Assembly (NCBI GenBank): GCA_025451725.1
Contig: JANWJX010000011.1
Coordinates: forward strand, 1 to 54,918
From: Allostellaceae bacterium
Lineage (GTDB): Bacteria; Pseudomonadota; Alphaproteobacteria; ATCC43930; CGMCC-115725
Direction: 5' to 3'
Length of the DNA: 54,918 nucleotides
Below the pieces are notes generated by a model. The model searched no databases. It was not told where the DNA came from and saw only the letters and a list, made by a program, of their open reading frames with translations. The translations under genes and the position numbers were made by a program. Below, one piece after another: positions 6,851 through 15,936 of this stretch. Each line of letters begins with the position of its first letter. Within the stretch, counting starts at the first letter, position 1.

Positions 6851-8092
6851 ATGTTACTCGGCTTGTTGCTGCGCCATCTCGTCACCAAGGGCACGTTGCG
6901 GCTGATCGACCCGCAGGGCACGACGCACAGTTTTTCGGGTGATATCGCCGGCCCGACCATCACCATCAAACTGCACGATCCGGCGCTGTTGCGTCGGCTG
7001 TTCTTTAATCCGCGGCTATATCTCGGCGAAGCCTATATGGACGGCACGCTGACCATCGAGGATGCCGACGTGTTCGATTTCCTGATGTTCGTCGGCGAGA
7101 ACCAGGCGATCGCGCCGCCGAGCATAATGACCCCTCTTTATGCCGGCTTCGGCCACGCGCTGCGCGTGTTCCAGCAATACAATCCGGTCGGCAAGTCACA
7201 AAAGAACGTGGCGCATCACTATGACCTGTCCGACACGCTCTACGACCTGTTCCTCGACAACGACCGGCAATATTCCTGCGCCTTCTGGCCGACCACAGAC
7301 ATTTCGCTCGAAGAAGCGCAGGCCAATAAGAAGCGCCATCTCGCCTCGAAACTGTTGTTGAAGCCGGGACAGAAGGTTCTCGACATCGGCTGCGGCTGGG
7401 GTGGCCTCGCGATCTATCTCGCCAAGGAAGCCAACGTCACGGTAACCGGCCTCACCCTGTCGATCGAACAGCTCAAGGTCGCTGAGCGTCGCGCCGTCGC
7501 GGCCGGCGTCGCCGACCGGGTCAAGTTCGTGTTGCGCGACTATCGCGAAGAAAAGGAAACCTACGATCGCATCGTGTCAGTCGGCATGTTCGAGCATGTC
7601 GGGGTGCCGCATTACAAAGAATTTTTTCGCAAGGTGAAGGAGTTGCTGCCGGACGACGGCGTCGCCCTGCTCCACTCCATCGGCCGCATCGACGGACCGG
7701 CAACCACCAATCCGTGGCTGCGCAAATACATCTTCCCGGGCGGCTATTCGCCGTCGCTGTCGGAGGTCGTACCGGTGGTCGAGAAAGTCGGAATGTGGAT
7801 CACCGATATCGAGATTCTTCGGCTGCACTATGCCGAGACGCTCAAGCAATGGCGCGCGCGCTTCGCCGCGAACCGCGAGCGCGTGAAGGCGCTGTACGAC
7901 GAGCGCTTCTGCCGGATGTGGGAATTTTATCTATCCGGCTCCGAGGTCGCGTTCCGCTGGGGCGGGCATCTGAATTTCCAGATGCAGCTCGCGAAGCAAG
8001 TCGATGCGGTGCCGGTGACGCGCGACTACATGGTCGATTGGGAGCGCAGCCACAATCCCCCGATAGCCGAGCGCGTCGAGCGCGCCGCCTGA
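6851..8092 (+). CDS. Cyclopropane-fatty-acyl-phospholipid synthase family methyltransferase
   Basis: This 413-residue protein belongs to the CFA synthase/mycolic acid cyclopropane synthase family. An N-terminal lipid-binding part (FFNPRLYLGEAYMDG) precedes the SAM-dependent methyltransferase core. Signature stretches are VAHHYDLSDTLYDLFLD, QYSCAFW, the SAM glycine motif VLDIGCGWGGLA, TGLTLSIEQ and VSVGMFEHVGVPHYKEFF. It transfers a methylene group from SAM to unsaturated acyl chains of membrane phospholipids, or methylates them. ATG 6851 follows an AGGGGTAGG ribosome-binding region. It is a stand-alone gene between the ribosomal cluster and dnaB. Cfa versus an Ufa-type methyltransferase cannot be separated from sequence alone. 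Confidence 0.88.
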   Translation: MLLGLLLRHLVTKGTLRLIDPQGTTHSFSGDIAGPTITIKLHDPALLRRLFFNPRLYLGEAYMDGTLTIEDADVFDFLMFVGENQAIAPPSIMTPLYAGFGHALRVFQQYNPVGKSQKNVAHHYDLSDTLYDLFLDNDRQYSCAFWPTTDISLEEAQANKKRHLASKLLLKPGQKVLDIGCGWGGLAIYLAKEANVTVTGLTLSIEQLKVAERRAVAAGVADRVKFVLRDYREEKETYDRIVSVGMFEHVGVPHYKEFFRKVKELLPDDGVALLHSIGRIDGPATTNPWLRKYIFPGGYSPSLSEVVPVVEKVGMWITDIEILRLHYAETLKQWRARFAANRERVKALYDERFCRMWEFYLSGSEVAFRWGGHLNFQMQLAKQVDAVPVTRDYMVDWERSHNPPIAERVERAA

Positions 8093-8183
8093 TCGGTTTC
8101 TCCCCGATATCCCCATTGTGAAGGGGATCGACGAGTCGGATTCCATCTGACGCGCGGCCCGTTGTCTTGCTACCATCACAATC

Positions 8184-9710
8184 ATGGTGGACGCCGCGCC
8201 CTCGAACGTCACGCCGCTTCGCGATAGCGACGCAATTTACCGCACCCCGCCTCAGAATCTCGAGGCCGAGCAGGCGCTGCTTGGCGCGATCCTCGTTAAT
8301 AACGAGGCATATCGCCGAGTCGCCGAGTTCCTGCTGCCCGAGCATTTCGCCGAGCCGGTGCATCAGCGCATTTATGGCGCTATACGCACGCTGATCGAGC
8401 GCGCGCAGATCGCCAACCCGGTAACGCTGAAGAATCTGTTCGACCAGGACGGCGCGTTGGCCGAGATCGGTGGCGCGCAATATCTGGCGCGTCTCGCCGC
8501 GAACGTCGTCACCATCATCAACGCTGCCGATTATGGGCGCCAGATCTACGATCTGCATCTGCGCCGCCAGCTCATCAATATCGGCGAGGACGTCGTTAAC
8601 GATGCCTATTCCTACGATCTCGAGCGCGAGGCGAAGCTCCAGATCGAGGCCGCCGAGAAGAAACTGTTCGACCTCGCGACGCTTGGCGAATACGGCAGCG
8701 GGTTCCAGGCCTTCAACGTCGCGCTCAAACAAGCCATCGACTTGGCCGAGGCCGCTTTCCAGAAAGGCGGCAAGACCATCGGCGTCGGCACCGGTTTTGC
8801 CGATCTCGACAAGACGCTGGGCGGACTGCACCCATCCGATCTGATCGTGCTTGCTGGCCGGCCGTCGATGGGCAAGACCGCCCTCGCAACCAACATTGCG
8901 TTCAACGCCGCCCGTGCCTATCGCGCGGGCAAGGCCGCCGACGGCCGCACCATCGCGGAGGATGGCGGCGTGGTCGGGTTCTTCTCGCTGGAAATGTCGG
9001 CTGAGCAGTTGGCGACGCGCGTTCTTTCGGAACAGTCCGGTGTCTCATCGGACCGCATCCGGCGTGGCGACGTGTCAGGCGCCGATTTCGATAAATTCGT
9101 TCAGGCCGCGCAGGCGTTATCGTCAATGCCGTTCTATATCGACGACACGCCCGCCCTGAGTATCACGGGGTTGCGTACGCGGGCGCGCCGCCTCCAGCGC
9201 TCGCACGGTCTCGACATAATCGTGATCGACTATTTGCAGTTGCTGCGCGGCAGCGGCGACGGGCCCGGGAGCGACAATCGCGTGCAGGAAGTGTCGGAAA
9301 TCACCCGCGGCCTCAAGGCGCTGGCAAAGGAACTGAATGTTCCGGTGCTTGCCCTGTCGCAATTGTCGCGGCAGGTCGAGGCGCGCGAGGACAAACGCCC
9401 GATGCTGTCGGACTTGCGTGAATCCGGTTCGATCGAGCAGGATTCCGACGTCGTGATCTTCATCTACCGCGAGGAATACTATTTGAGCCGCGGTCAACCA
9501 ACGCAGCGGCCCGAGGAAGCCAACGACAAGTTCAACGAACGCTATGAGCGGTGGCGCAAGCGGCTCGAAGAGGTTCACGACACCGCCGAGCTGCTGATCG
9601 CCAAGCAACGCCACGGCCCGATCAACAACATCACGCTACGGTTCGACAGTCACACCACCCGTTTCGACAATTACGTCCGCAGCGACCATCACGCCGAAGA
9701 GCGGTTTTGA
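8184..9710 (+). CDS. dnaB: Replicative DNA helicase DnaB
   Basis: This is a 508-residue hexameric helicase. The N-terminal domain starts with YRTPPQNLEAEQALLGAILVN. A linker helix region leads to the RecA-like domain with Walker A (AGRPSMGKTALA), Walker B (LDIIVIDYLQLL) and LALSQLSRQVEARE, then DLRESGSIEQDSDVVIF. No intein is present. It unwinds DNA at the replication fork and recruits primase. It heads a long run of co-directional genes, and its stop overlaps the presumed TTG start of alr. The region 8093-8183 upstream holds no clear promoter, only a weak GGGGAT/ATCCCC hairpin. Confidence 0.96.
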   Translation: MVDAAPSNVTPLRDSDAIYRTPPQNLEAEQALLGAILVNNEAYRRVAEFLLPEHFAEPVHQRIYGAIRTLIERAQIANPVTLKNLFDQDGALAEIGGAQYLARLAANVVTIINAADYGRQIYDLHLRRQLINIGEDVVNDAYSYDLEREAKLQIEAAEKKLFDLATLGEYGSGFQAFNVALKQAIDLAEAAFQKGGKTIGVGTGFADLDKTLGGLHPSDLIVLAGRPSMGKTALATNIAFNAARAYRAGKAADGRTIAEDGGVVGFFSLEMSAEQLATRVLSEQSGVSSDRIRRGDVSGADFDKFVQAAQALSSMPFYIDDTPALSITGLRTRARRLQRSHGLDIIVIDYLQLLRGSGDGPGSDNRVQEVSEITRGLKALAKELNVPVLALSQLSRQVEAREDKRPMLSDLRESGSIEQDSDVVIFIYREEYYLSRGQPTQRPEEANDKFNERYERWRKRLEEVHDTAELLIAKQRHGPINNITLRFDSHTTRFDNYVRSDHHAEERF

Positions 9711-10801
9711 GCGCTCAGCCGGACTCTGTCCTCGAGATCGATCTCGGCGCCATCGCGGCCAACTGGCGCCTTTTGCGCGGGCGCCTCAAGCGCGGCTGCG
9801 AGGCGGCCGCCGTGGTCAAGGCCGATGCCTACGGGGTAGGCATGGCCCAAGTGGCGCAGCGCCTGTGGCGCGCCGGTTGCCGGCTGTTCTTCGTCGCGGA
9901 TGCCGGCGAAGGGCTAGCGCTTCGGCGTCTATTGCCCGAAGCTCGCATCGCCATTCTCAACGGGTTTGAGGCAGGCGCGGCGCGGGAATTCGCGCGGGGA
10001 CGGCTGATCCCGGTGCTGAATCATCTTGGCCAGGTTGCGGATTGGCGCAAAGCCGGCCGGGCCGCGCCGGCGATGCTCCATCTCGATACCGGCATGTCCC
10101 GCCTAGGCCTGCCGCCGGACGAGGCAAGGCGCCTGATGGACAATCCTGCCCTGCTCGGCGGTTTTCCGCTGGAGGGCTTGCTCAGCCACCTCACGACCGC
10201 CTGGAATCGGAAGGCCGGCACCAACCGAACGCAGCTTGACGCGTTCCGCGCCCTGCTCAAGAGTCTGCCGCCCGCGCCCGCCAGCCTCGCGTCGAGCTCG
10301 GGCATTTTTCTGGGGCCAGCCTATCAGTTCGATTTCGTCCGTCCCGGCGCCGCTCTTTACGGCGCCAATCCCTTGCCGGGACACAACAACTTGATGAAAC
10401 AAGTGATTACACTTAAAGCAAAAATTCTTCAGGTCCGCGAACTGGAAAAAGGCCAGTCGGTGGGCTATGACGGCAGCCATCGCATGACCAGACGAGGACG
10501 AGTCGCGACCCTGGCGGCGGGCTATGCCGACGGCTTCTTGCGCTCGGCCAGCAACAAAGCCAGCGTCGGCATCGCCGGCAAGCGCGCGCCGGTGGTGGGG
10601 CGCATCTCGATGGATTTGATCACGATCGATGTCACCGGCATCGACCCGAAACGGACCCGGCCCGGCGCCTACGCCGATCTGCTCGACGACGAATATGGGA
10701 TCGACGACTTCGCGCGCGACGCCGGCACCATCGCCTATGAGGTCCTGACTTCGCTCGGTGGCCGGCATCATCGCGTCTATCGCGGCGGCGCCGATGCTTG
10801 A
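9707..10801 (+). CDS. alr: Alanine racemase
   Basis: This 364-residue fold-type III PLP enzyme interconverts L- and D-alanine for peptidoglycan. The PLP lysine lies in AAVVKADAYGVGM near residue 35. MLHLDTGMSRLG and the second-domain catalytic tyrosine region (QSVGYDGSH..., LAAGYADGFLR) with VGRISMDLITIDVT are also present. Homology begins with VLEIDLGAIAANW. The only suitable start is TTG 9707, which overlaps the dnaB stop; the frame is open further upstream within dnaB but that part has no similarity. The stop overlaps the start of mlaE by 8 bases. The dnaB-alr order is conserved in Alphaproteobacteria. Confidence 0.93.
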   Translation: MSAQPDSVLEIDLGAIAANWRLLRGRLKRGCEAAAVVKADAYGVGMAQVAQRLWRAGCRLFFVADAGEGLALRRLLPEARIAILNGFEAGAAREFARGRLIPVLNHLGQVADWRKAGRAAPAMLHLDTGMSRLGLPPDEARRLMDNPALLGGFPLEGLLSHLTTAWNRKAGTNRTQLDAFRALLKSLPPAPASLASSSGIFLGPAYQFDFVRPGAALYGANPLPGHNNLMKQVITLKAKILQVRELEKGQSVGYDGSHRMTRRGRVATLAAGYADGFLRSASNKASVGIAGKRAPVVGRISMDLITIDVTGIDPKRTRPGAYADLLDDEYGIDDFARDAGTIAYEVLTSLGGRHHRVYRGGADA

Positions 10802-11567
10802 TTTCCTCGCCAGCGTCGGCCGCATTTTCATCGGCTTTCTCGATGGCACCGGGCGTTTCGCGCTGTTCACCGTCGAAGGCGTCAGCCACTGCTTCCGGCC
10901 GCCCTTCTATCCGCGCCTCATCGGCCGGCAGCTCATCGACATGGGGTTCTATTCCCTGCCCGTCGTCGGCCTGACCGCCTTGTTCACCGGCATGGTGCTG
11001 GCGTTGCAGGCCCATACCGGATTCAGCTTCGCGGCGGAGACCGGCGTCGCCATCATCGTGGTGCTGTCGGTGACGCGCGAGTTGGGGCCGGTAATCGCCG
11101 GCCTGATGGTCGCCGGCCGCATCGGCGCCGCGATCGCGGCCGAAATCGGGACGATGCGCGTCACCGACCAGATCGACGCGCTATCGACCCTGTCGACGAA
11201 CCCCTACAAATACCTGGTGGTGCCACGGCTGATCGCAGGCACCATCGCCCTGCCCTGTCTGGTGTTCGTCGCCGACGTTATCGGCATTTTCGGCGGCTTC
11301 CTGGTTGGCACCTACTCGCTCGATTACAACCCGAGCAGTTTCCTCGGCGTCATGATGGACAATGTCGCGACCGACGACGTCGCCTCGGGCCTTGTGAAAT
11401 CGGCGGTATTCGGCTTCATCGTCGCACTCATGGGCTGCTATCACGGCTATCATTCCAAGGGCGGCGCGCAAGGCGTCGGTGCGGCGACCACCTATGCGGT
11501 GGTATCGGGCTCCATCATGATCCTGCTGACCGACTATCTGATGACGGCGCTGTTCTTCTCGTCATGA
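10794..11567 (+). CDS. mlaE: MlaE-family ABC transporter permease
   Basis: This 257-residue integral membrane protein belongs to the MlaE/TrbC permease family, which moves phospholipids between the inner membrane and MCE (MlaD) proteins. Characteristic stretches are GLTALFTGMVLALQA, VVLSVTRELGPVIAGLMVAGRIGAAIAAEIGTMRVTDQIDAL and the C-terminal YHSKGGAQGVGAATTYAVV. ATG 10794 overlaps the alr stop and gives MLDFLASVGR; an in-frame ATG at 10758 lies inside alr and is less likely. It overlaps mlaF by 4 bases. No MlaD, MlaB or MlaC gene is adjacent. Confidence 0.9.
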   Translation: MLDFLASVGRIFIGFLDGTGRFALFTVEGVSHCFRPPFYPRLIGRQLIDMGFYSLPVVGLTALFTGMVLALQAHTGFSFAAETGVAIIVVLSVTRELGPVIAGLMVAGRIGAAIAAEIGTMRVTDQIDALSTLSTNPYKYLVVPRLIAGTIALPCLVFVADVIGIFGGFLVGTYSLDYNPSSFLGVMMDNVATDDVASGLVKSAVFGFIVALMGCYHGYHSKGGAQGVGAATTYAVVSGSIMILLTDYLMTALFFSS

Positions 11568-12340
11568 ACGACAAGATCAAAATCGCCGTTCGCGGCCTCA
11601 AGAAATCCTTCGGCCCGAAGGTTGTGCTCGACGGCGTCGATTTCGACCTGCAGGAGGGCGAGAGCCTCGTCATCATCGGCGGCTCCGGCACCGGCAAATC
11701 GGTGACGGTGAAATGTATTCTCGGCTTGATGGAGCCGGATGCCGGCTCCATCAAGATTGACGGCGTCGAGGTCACTACCCTGTCGTCGGGCGAGCGGTTC
11801 AAGCTGCTGCGCAAGTTCGGCATGCTGTTCCAGGGCGCGGCGCTGTTCGATTCATTGCCGGTCTGGGAGAACGTGGCGTTTGGGCTGATCCAGGGTCACG
11901 GCATGGCGCGCGCCAAGGCCCGCGACATCGCGATCCAGAAGCTTGCGGCGGTCGGGCTTGCGCCGGAAGTGGCCAAGCTCAGCCCCGCCGAGCTGTCGGG
12001 CGGCATGCAGAAGCGCGTCGGCCTCGCCCGCGCCATCGCCGCCGAACCCGAAATCATCGTGTTCGACGAGCCGACCACCGGCCTCGATCCGATCATGGCG
12101 GACGTCATCAACGATCTGATCGTGAAGGTTGTGAAGGATCTCGGCACGACCGCGATCTCGATTACTCACGACATGGCATCGACTCGGAAGATCGCCGACC
12201 GGGTCGCCATGATTTACAAAGGCCGAATCATCTGGTCCGATACGGTCGATCGCATCGACCGCTCCGGCAATGAATTCGTCGAGCAATTCATTCATGGCCG
12301 GGCCGACGGTCCGATCCGGATGGAAATCAGGGCGTTGTAA
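11564..12340 (+). CDS. mlaF: MlaF-family ABC transporter ATP-binding protein
   Basis: This is a 258-residue ABC ATPase. It has Walker A (IIGGSGTGKSVTVK), a Q-loop (FGMLFQGAALFDSLPVWENV, the phrase typical of the MlaF/Mkl group), signature SPAELSGGMQKRVGLARA, Walker B (IIVFDEPTTGLDPI) and H-loop (SITHDMAST). It energises phospholipid transport with the permease encoded just upstream (overlap ATGA). The stop shares one base with the radA start (TAATG). Confidence 0.92.
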   Translation: MNDKIKIAVRGLKKSFGPKVVLDGVDFDLQEGESLVIIGGSGTGKSVTVKCILGLMEPDAGSIKIDGVEVTTLSSGERFKLLRKFGMLFQGAALFDSLPVWENVAFGLIQGHGMARAKARDIAIQKLAAVGLAPEVAKLSPAELSGGMQKRVGLARAIAAEPEIIVFDEPTTGLDPIMADVINDLIVKVVKDLGTTAISITHDMASTRKIADRVAMIYKGRIIWSDTVDRIDRSGNEFVEQFIHGRADGPIRMEIRAL

Positions 12341-13743
12341 TGGCACGCGCGCAGTCACGTTTCGTCTGCCAGCAATGCGGCGCCGTTCATCCCAAATGGG
12401 CGGGACGCTGCGAGGCATGCGGCGGCTGGAACTCGCTGGTTGAAGAGGCCGTCCAGTCATCAGCGCCGAAGGGTCTCGCGGCCGGCAAGGCGAAGAAGCT
12501 GGAACTGGCCGGGCTCGGCGACGGCGGCGAAAAACTGGTGCGGCGGACGACAGGCGTCGGCGAGTTCGATCGCGTCTGCGGCGGCGGACTGGTGCCAGGC
12601 TCCGCGCTGCTCATCGGCGGCGATCCCGGCATCGGCAAGTCGACCGTGTTGCTCCAGATCGTCGCCGGACTCGCGACGTCCGGCCTCGACTGCCTCTATG
12701 TCTCGGGCGAGGAATCGCTCGATCAGGTGCGGCTGCGCGCCGCGCGTCTCGGCGTGACCGGCGCGCCGGTTCAGCTCGCGGCGGCGACCAGCGTGCGCGA
12801 CATGGCGGCGTCGCTGGACCAGGCCGGCGGGCCGAAGATCGTCGTGATCGATTCCATCCAGACCGCCTATATCGACAATATCGACGTCGCGCCCGGCACC
12901 GTCAGCCAGGTGCGCGCCTCCGCGCAGGAACTGATCCGTCTCGCCAAGGCGCGCGGCTTCACCCTGTTCCTGGTCGGCCACGTCACCAAGGAAGGCATGA
13001 TCGCCGGCCCGCGCGTGCTCGAACACATGGTCGATACCGTGCTGTATTTCGAGGGCGATCGCGGCCACCAGTTCCGCATCCTGCGCGCGGTGAAGAACCG
13101 CTACGGCCCGACCGACGAGATCGGCGTGTTTGAAATGACCGACCGCGGCCTGGCCGAAGTCACCAACCCGTCAGCCCTGTTCCTCGCGCAACGGCAAAGT
13201 CCGGTCAGCGGCACGGCCGTATTCGCCGGCATGGAAGGCACGCGCCCGGTTCTCGTCGAGATCGAAGCGCTGGTCGCCCCCTCGCCTCTCGGAACGCCGC
13301 GCCGGGCGGTGGTGGGTTGGGACGGCAACCGTCTCGCCATGCTGCTGGCGGTGCTGGAGGCGCGCTGTGGGGTACAGATCGGCGCGCGGGACGTTTATCT
13401 CAATGTGGCGGGCGGTTTTCGCATCAGCGAGCCGGCGGCCGACCTCGCGGCGGCGGCGGCGCTGCTGTCGGCGCTGAGCCACGAGCCGGTCGCCGACAAG
13501 ACGGTGATTTTCGGCGAAATCGGCCTGAGCGGCGAAGTGCGGCCGGTCGGCCAGACCGAGGCGCGGCTGCGCGAAGCGGCGAAGCTCGGCTTTCTTAATG
13601 CCTATACGCCGCCACGGAATGGCGGCGATGCTATTCTCCGCGTCGCCGAGATTCGCCATGTACGCCAACTGGTCGAGCGCTTCATGGAACGCGGCGACGG
13701 CGGCGCGACAGTGACGCCGGTGCGGCAGCGCCAAGCAAGGTGA
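12340..13743 (+). CDS. radA: DNA repair protein RadA (Sms)
   Basis: This is a 467-residue protein. An N-terminal C4 zinc finger (CQQCGAVHPKWAGRCEACGGW) precedes the RecA-like ATPase with Walker A GGDPGIGKSTVLLQ and the RadA-specific VKNRYGPTDEIGVFEM motif. A Lon-protease-like C-terminal domain follows (YLNVAGGFRISEPAADLAAAAALLS, GEIGLSGEVRPV). RadA is a helicase that promotes branch migration in recombinational repair. It shares a TAATG junction with mlaF and is followed after 10 bases by cvpA. Confidence 0.96.
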   Translation: MARAQSRFVCQQCGAVHPKWAGRCEACGGWNSLVEEAVQSSAPKGLAAGKAKKLELAGLGDGGEKLVRRTTGVGEFDRVCGGGLVPGSALLIGGDPGIGKSTVLLQIVAGLATSGLDCLYVSGEESLDQVRLRAARLGVTGAPVQLAAATSVRDMAASLDQAGGPKIVVIDSIQTAYIDNIDVAPGTVSQVRASAQELIRLAKARGFTLFLVGHVTKEGMIAGPRVLEHMVDTVLYFEGDRGHQFRILRAVKNRYGPTDEIGVFEMTDRGLAEVTNPSALFLAQRQSPVSGTAVFAGMEGTRPVLVEIEALVAPSPLGTPRRAVVGWDGNRLAMLLAVLEARCGVQIGARDVYLNVAGGFRISEPAADLAAAAALLSALSHEPVADKTVIFGEIGLSGEVRPVGQTEARLREAAKLGFLNAYTPPRNGGDAILRVAEIRHVRQLVERFMERGDGGATVTPVRQRQAR

Positions 13744-13753
13744 GCCTGATCGT

Positions 13754-14431
13754 ATGAGTACGTTGGACATCGTCGTCATCGTCGTCGTGTTGCTGTCGGC
13801 AGGCTTCGCCTATATGCGCGGTTTCGTGCGAGAGCTACTCGCCATCGTCGCGTGGCTCGGCGCCGGCCTGATCACCTATTACGGCTATATCTATCTCGTG
13901 CCATTCGCCGAGGGTTTCCTGCCGAAGGGTCCGATCGCCAATATCGCCGCCGGCGGGATCCTGTTCCTGGTCGCGCTCATCATCCTCTCGATCCTGACCG
14001 CCGGCATTTCCAGCCGTGTGTCGCAAAGTGGCATGTCTTCGTTCGACCGGTTGTTCGGATTGCTGTTCGGCCTGATGCGCGGCGCGGTACTGGTGTCGCT
14101 CGGTTTTATCGCGCTGAGCTGGTATTTGCCGCCTGACAAGCCGCAACCCGACTGGATGACCAAGTCGCACAGCCGCCCGTTGTTGCAGGCGGGCGCCAAT
14201 ATGCTGGAGTCGCTGATCCCCGCGAAATGGCGGGATCACGTCAAGACGACCACGGCGGTGCGCGAACCGGCGAAGCCCAATGCCGCGGCCGATGCCGACA
14301 GCGCCGTCCGCGCCTTGACCGCCCCCAAACCAAGCGACAAAGCGGCAAATCCCGCGCCCGCGTATCGCCCACAGGACCGCGCCGACATGGATCGGCTGAT
14401 CAATCAGCAGCAGGGGCAGCAGCAACAATGA
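13754..14431 (+). CDS. cvpA: CvpA family membrane protein
   Basis: This 225-residue protein has four hydrophobic segments in its first 125 residues (TLDIVVIVVVLLSAGFAYMRGFVREL, GAGLITYYGYIYLV, ILFLVALIILSILTAGI, RGAVLVSLGFIAL). The family's G-F-x-R-E pattern is present, as is FDRLFGLLFGLMRG. The last 100 residues are Ala/Pro/Gln-rich and probably disordered, ending in a glutamine run. CvpA is needed for colicin V production in E. coli and contributes to envelope stress resistance; its molecular role is unclear. Overlap ATGA with purF is the usual arrangement. Confidence 0.85.
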   Translation: MSTLDIVVIVVVLLSAGFAYMRGFVRELLAIVAWLGAGLITYYGYIYLVPFAEGFLPKGPIANIAAGGILFLVALIILSILTAGISSRVSQSGMSSFDRLFGLLFGLMRGAVLVSLGFIALSWYLPPDKPQPDWMTKSHSRPLLQAGANMLESLIPAKWRDHVKTTTAVREPAKPNAAADADSAVRALTAPKPSDKAANPAPAYRPQDRADMDRLINQQQGQQQQ

Positions 14432-15936
14432 CCGATGCTGCAAATCCCGCGGGCAATGCCCATATCCCGCCCGGCGGTATCATGCTGACCAGCAACCCCT
14501 TCGACGATGACAAGCTGCATGAGGAATGCGGCGTGTTCGGCGTCTATGGCCACAGCGACCCGGCCGCGCTGACGGCGCTCGGCCTTCACGCCTTGCAGCA
14601 TCGCGGCCAGCAGGCGGCGGGCATCGTCACCTACGACGGCGAGCAGTTCCACGCCCATCGCGGCCTCGGTCAGGTCGGTGAGAATTTCAGCTCCCGGGAT
14701 GTGATTCAACGCTTGCCCGGCAAAGCCGCGATCGGGCACTGCCGCTATGCCACAACGGGCGAGGTCGCGCTGCGCAACGTCCAGCCGCTGTTCGCCGATT
14801 TCGAATTCGGCGGGCTCGCCATCTGCCACAACGGCAACCTGACCAATTCCTATCATCTGCGACGCCAACTCGTGCGGCGCGGCAGCCTGTTTCAGTCGAC
14901 GTCAGATACCGAAGTCATCGTTCATCTCATCGCGACCAGTCTCAAGGACAATGTCGAGGACCGTGTCATCGATGCGCTGCGGCAGGTCGAGGGCGCGTAT
15001 TCGCTGGTGGCGCTCACCCAGACCGGGCTGATCGGCGTACGCGATCCGCTCGGCGTGCGGCCGCTGGTGCTCGGCCGGCTCGGCGATGCGTGGATACTTG
15101 CCTCGGAGACCTGCGCGCTCGACATTATCGGGGCCAATTTCGAGCGCGACGTCGAACCCGGCGAGTTGATCGTCATCGACGCCGCCGGCCTGCACAGCCG
15201 TAAGCCGTTCGAACCGGTGCGCAAGCGGCTGTGCGTCTTCGAGTACATCTATTTCGCGCGGCCCGACAGCGTGGTCGACGGCATCGGCGTCTACGAGACC
15301 CGCAAGCGTATCGGCGCGGAGCTCGCGCGCGAAAGTCACGTCTCCGCCGACATCGTGATCCCGGTACCGGATTCCGGCGTGCCCGCTGCGATCGGCTATG
15401 CCGCGGAATGCAAGCTGCCGTTCGAGCTCGGCATCATCCGCAACCACTATGTCGGCCGCACCTTTATCGAACCGACGGATCAAATCCGCCATCTCGGCGT
15501 CAAGCTCAAGCACAACGTCAACAAGAACGAGATCAAGGGCAAGCGCGTCATCCTGGTCGATGATTCGATTGTGCGCGGCACCACCTCGACCAAGATCGTC
15601 GAAATGTTCCGGCACGCCGGCGCCGCCGAGGTGCATATGCGCATCTCCAGTCCGCCGACCGGCCATTCGTGCTTCTATGGCATCGCGACGCCGGAACGCC
15701 AGGATCTCCTTGCATCGCACATGAATGTCGACGAGATCGCGAAATTCATCGGTGTCGATTCACTGGCATTCGTCTCAATCGATGGCCTCTATCGTGCGAT
15801 GGGCGAAGCCAAACGCGACGCGATGGCGCCGCGTTTCTGCGACGCCTGTTTCACCGGCGACTATCCGATCCCGCTGATCGATCGCGACGCCGGCAAGGTC
15901 TCGACCCAGTTGTCGCTGCTGACCGAGACGGCGTGA
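14428..15936 (+). CDS. purF: Amidophosphoribosyltransferase
   Basis: This 502-residue enzyme carries out the first committed step of purine synthesis: PRPP plus glutamine gives phosphoribosylamine. The glutaminase nucleophile is the Cys of LHEECGVFGVYGH, exposed after propeptide removal. ALGLHALQHRGQQAAGI and GHCRYATTG belong to the Ntn-hydrolase domain. The PRPP loop is in KRVILVDDSIVRGTTSTKIV. The start is ATG 14428, overlapping the cvpA stop; ATG 14482 would shorten the propeptide. Cysteines consistent with the Fe-S-containing PurF class are present but were not mapped. It is followed by an overlapping SDR gene. Confidence 0.95.
   Translation: MTDAANPAGNAHIPPGGIMLTSNPFDDDKLHEECGVFGVYGHSDPAALTALGLHALQHRGQQAAGIVTYDGEQFHAHRGLGQVGENFSSRDVIQRLPGKAAIGHCRYATTGEVALRNVQPLFADFEFGGLAICHNGNLTNSYHLRRQLVRRGSLFQSTSDTEVIVHLIATSLKDNVEDRVIDALRQVEGAYSLVALTQTGLIGVRDPLGVRPLVLGRLGDAWILASETCALDIIGANFERDVEPGELIVIDAAGLHSRKPFEPVRKRLCVFEYIYFARPDSVVDGIGVYETRKRIGAELARESHVSADIVIPVPDSGVPAAIGYAAECKLPFELGIIRNHYVGRTFIEPTDQIRHLGVKLKHNVNKNEIKGKRVILVDDSIVRGTTSTKIVEMFRHAGAAEVHMRISSPPTGHSCFYGIATPERQDLLASHMNVDEIAKFIGVDSLAFVSIDGLYRAMGEAKRDAMAPRFCDACFTGDYPIPLIDRDAGKVSTQLSLLTETA

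Noticed and set aside
8093-8183. Possible replication origin or DnaA boxes in front of dnaB
   Set aside because: No DnaA-box cluster or AT-rich unwinding region is visible; a dnaB gene alone is not evidence of an origin.
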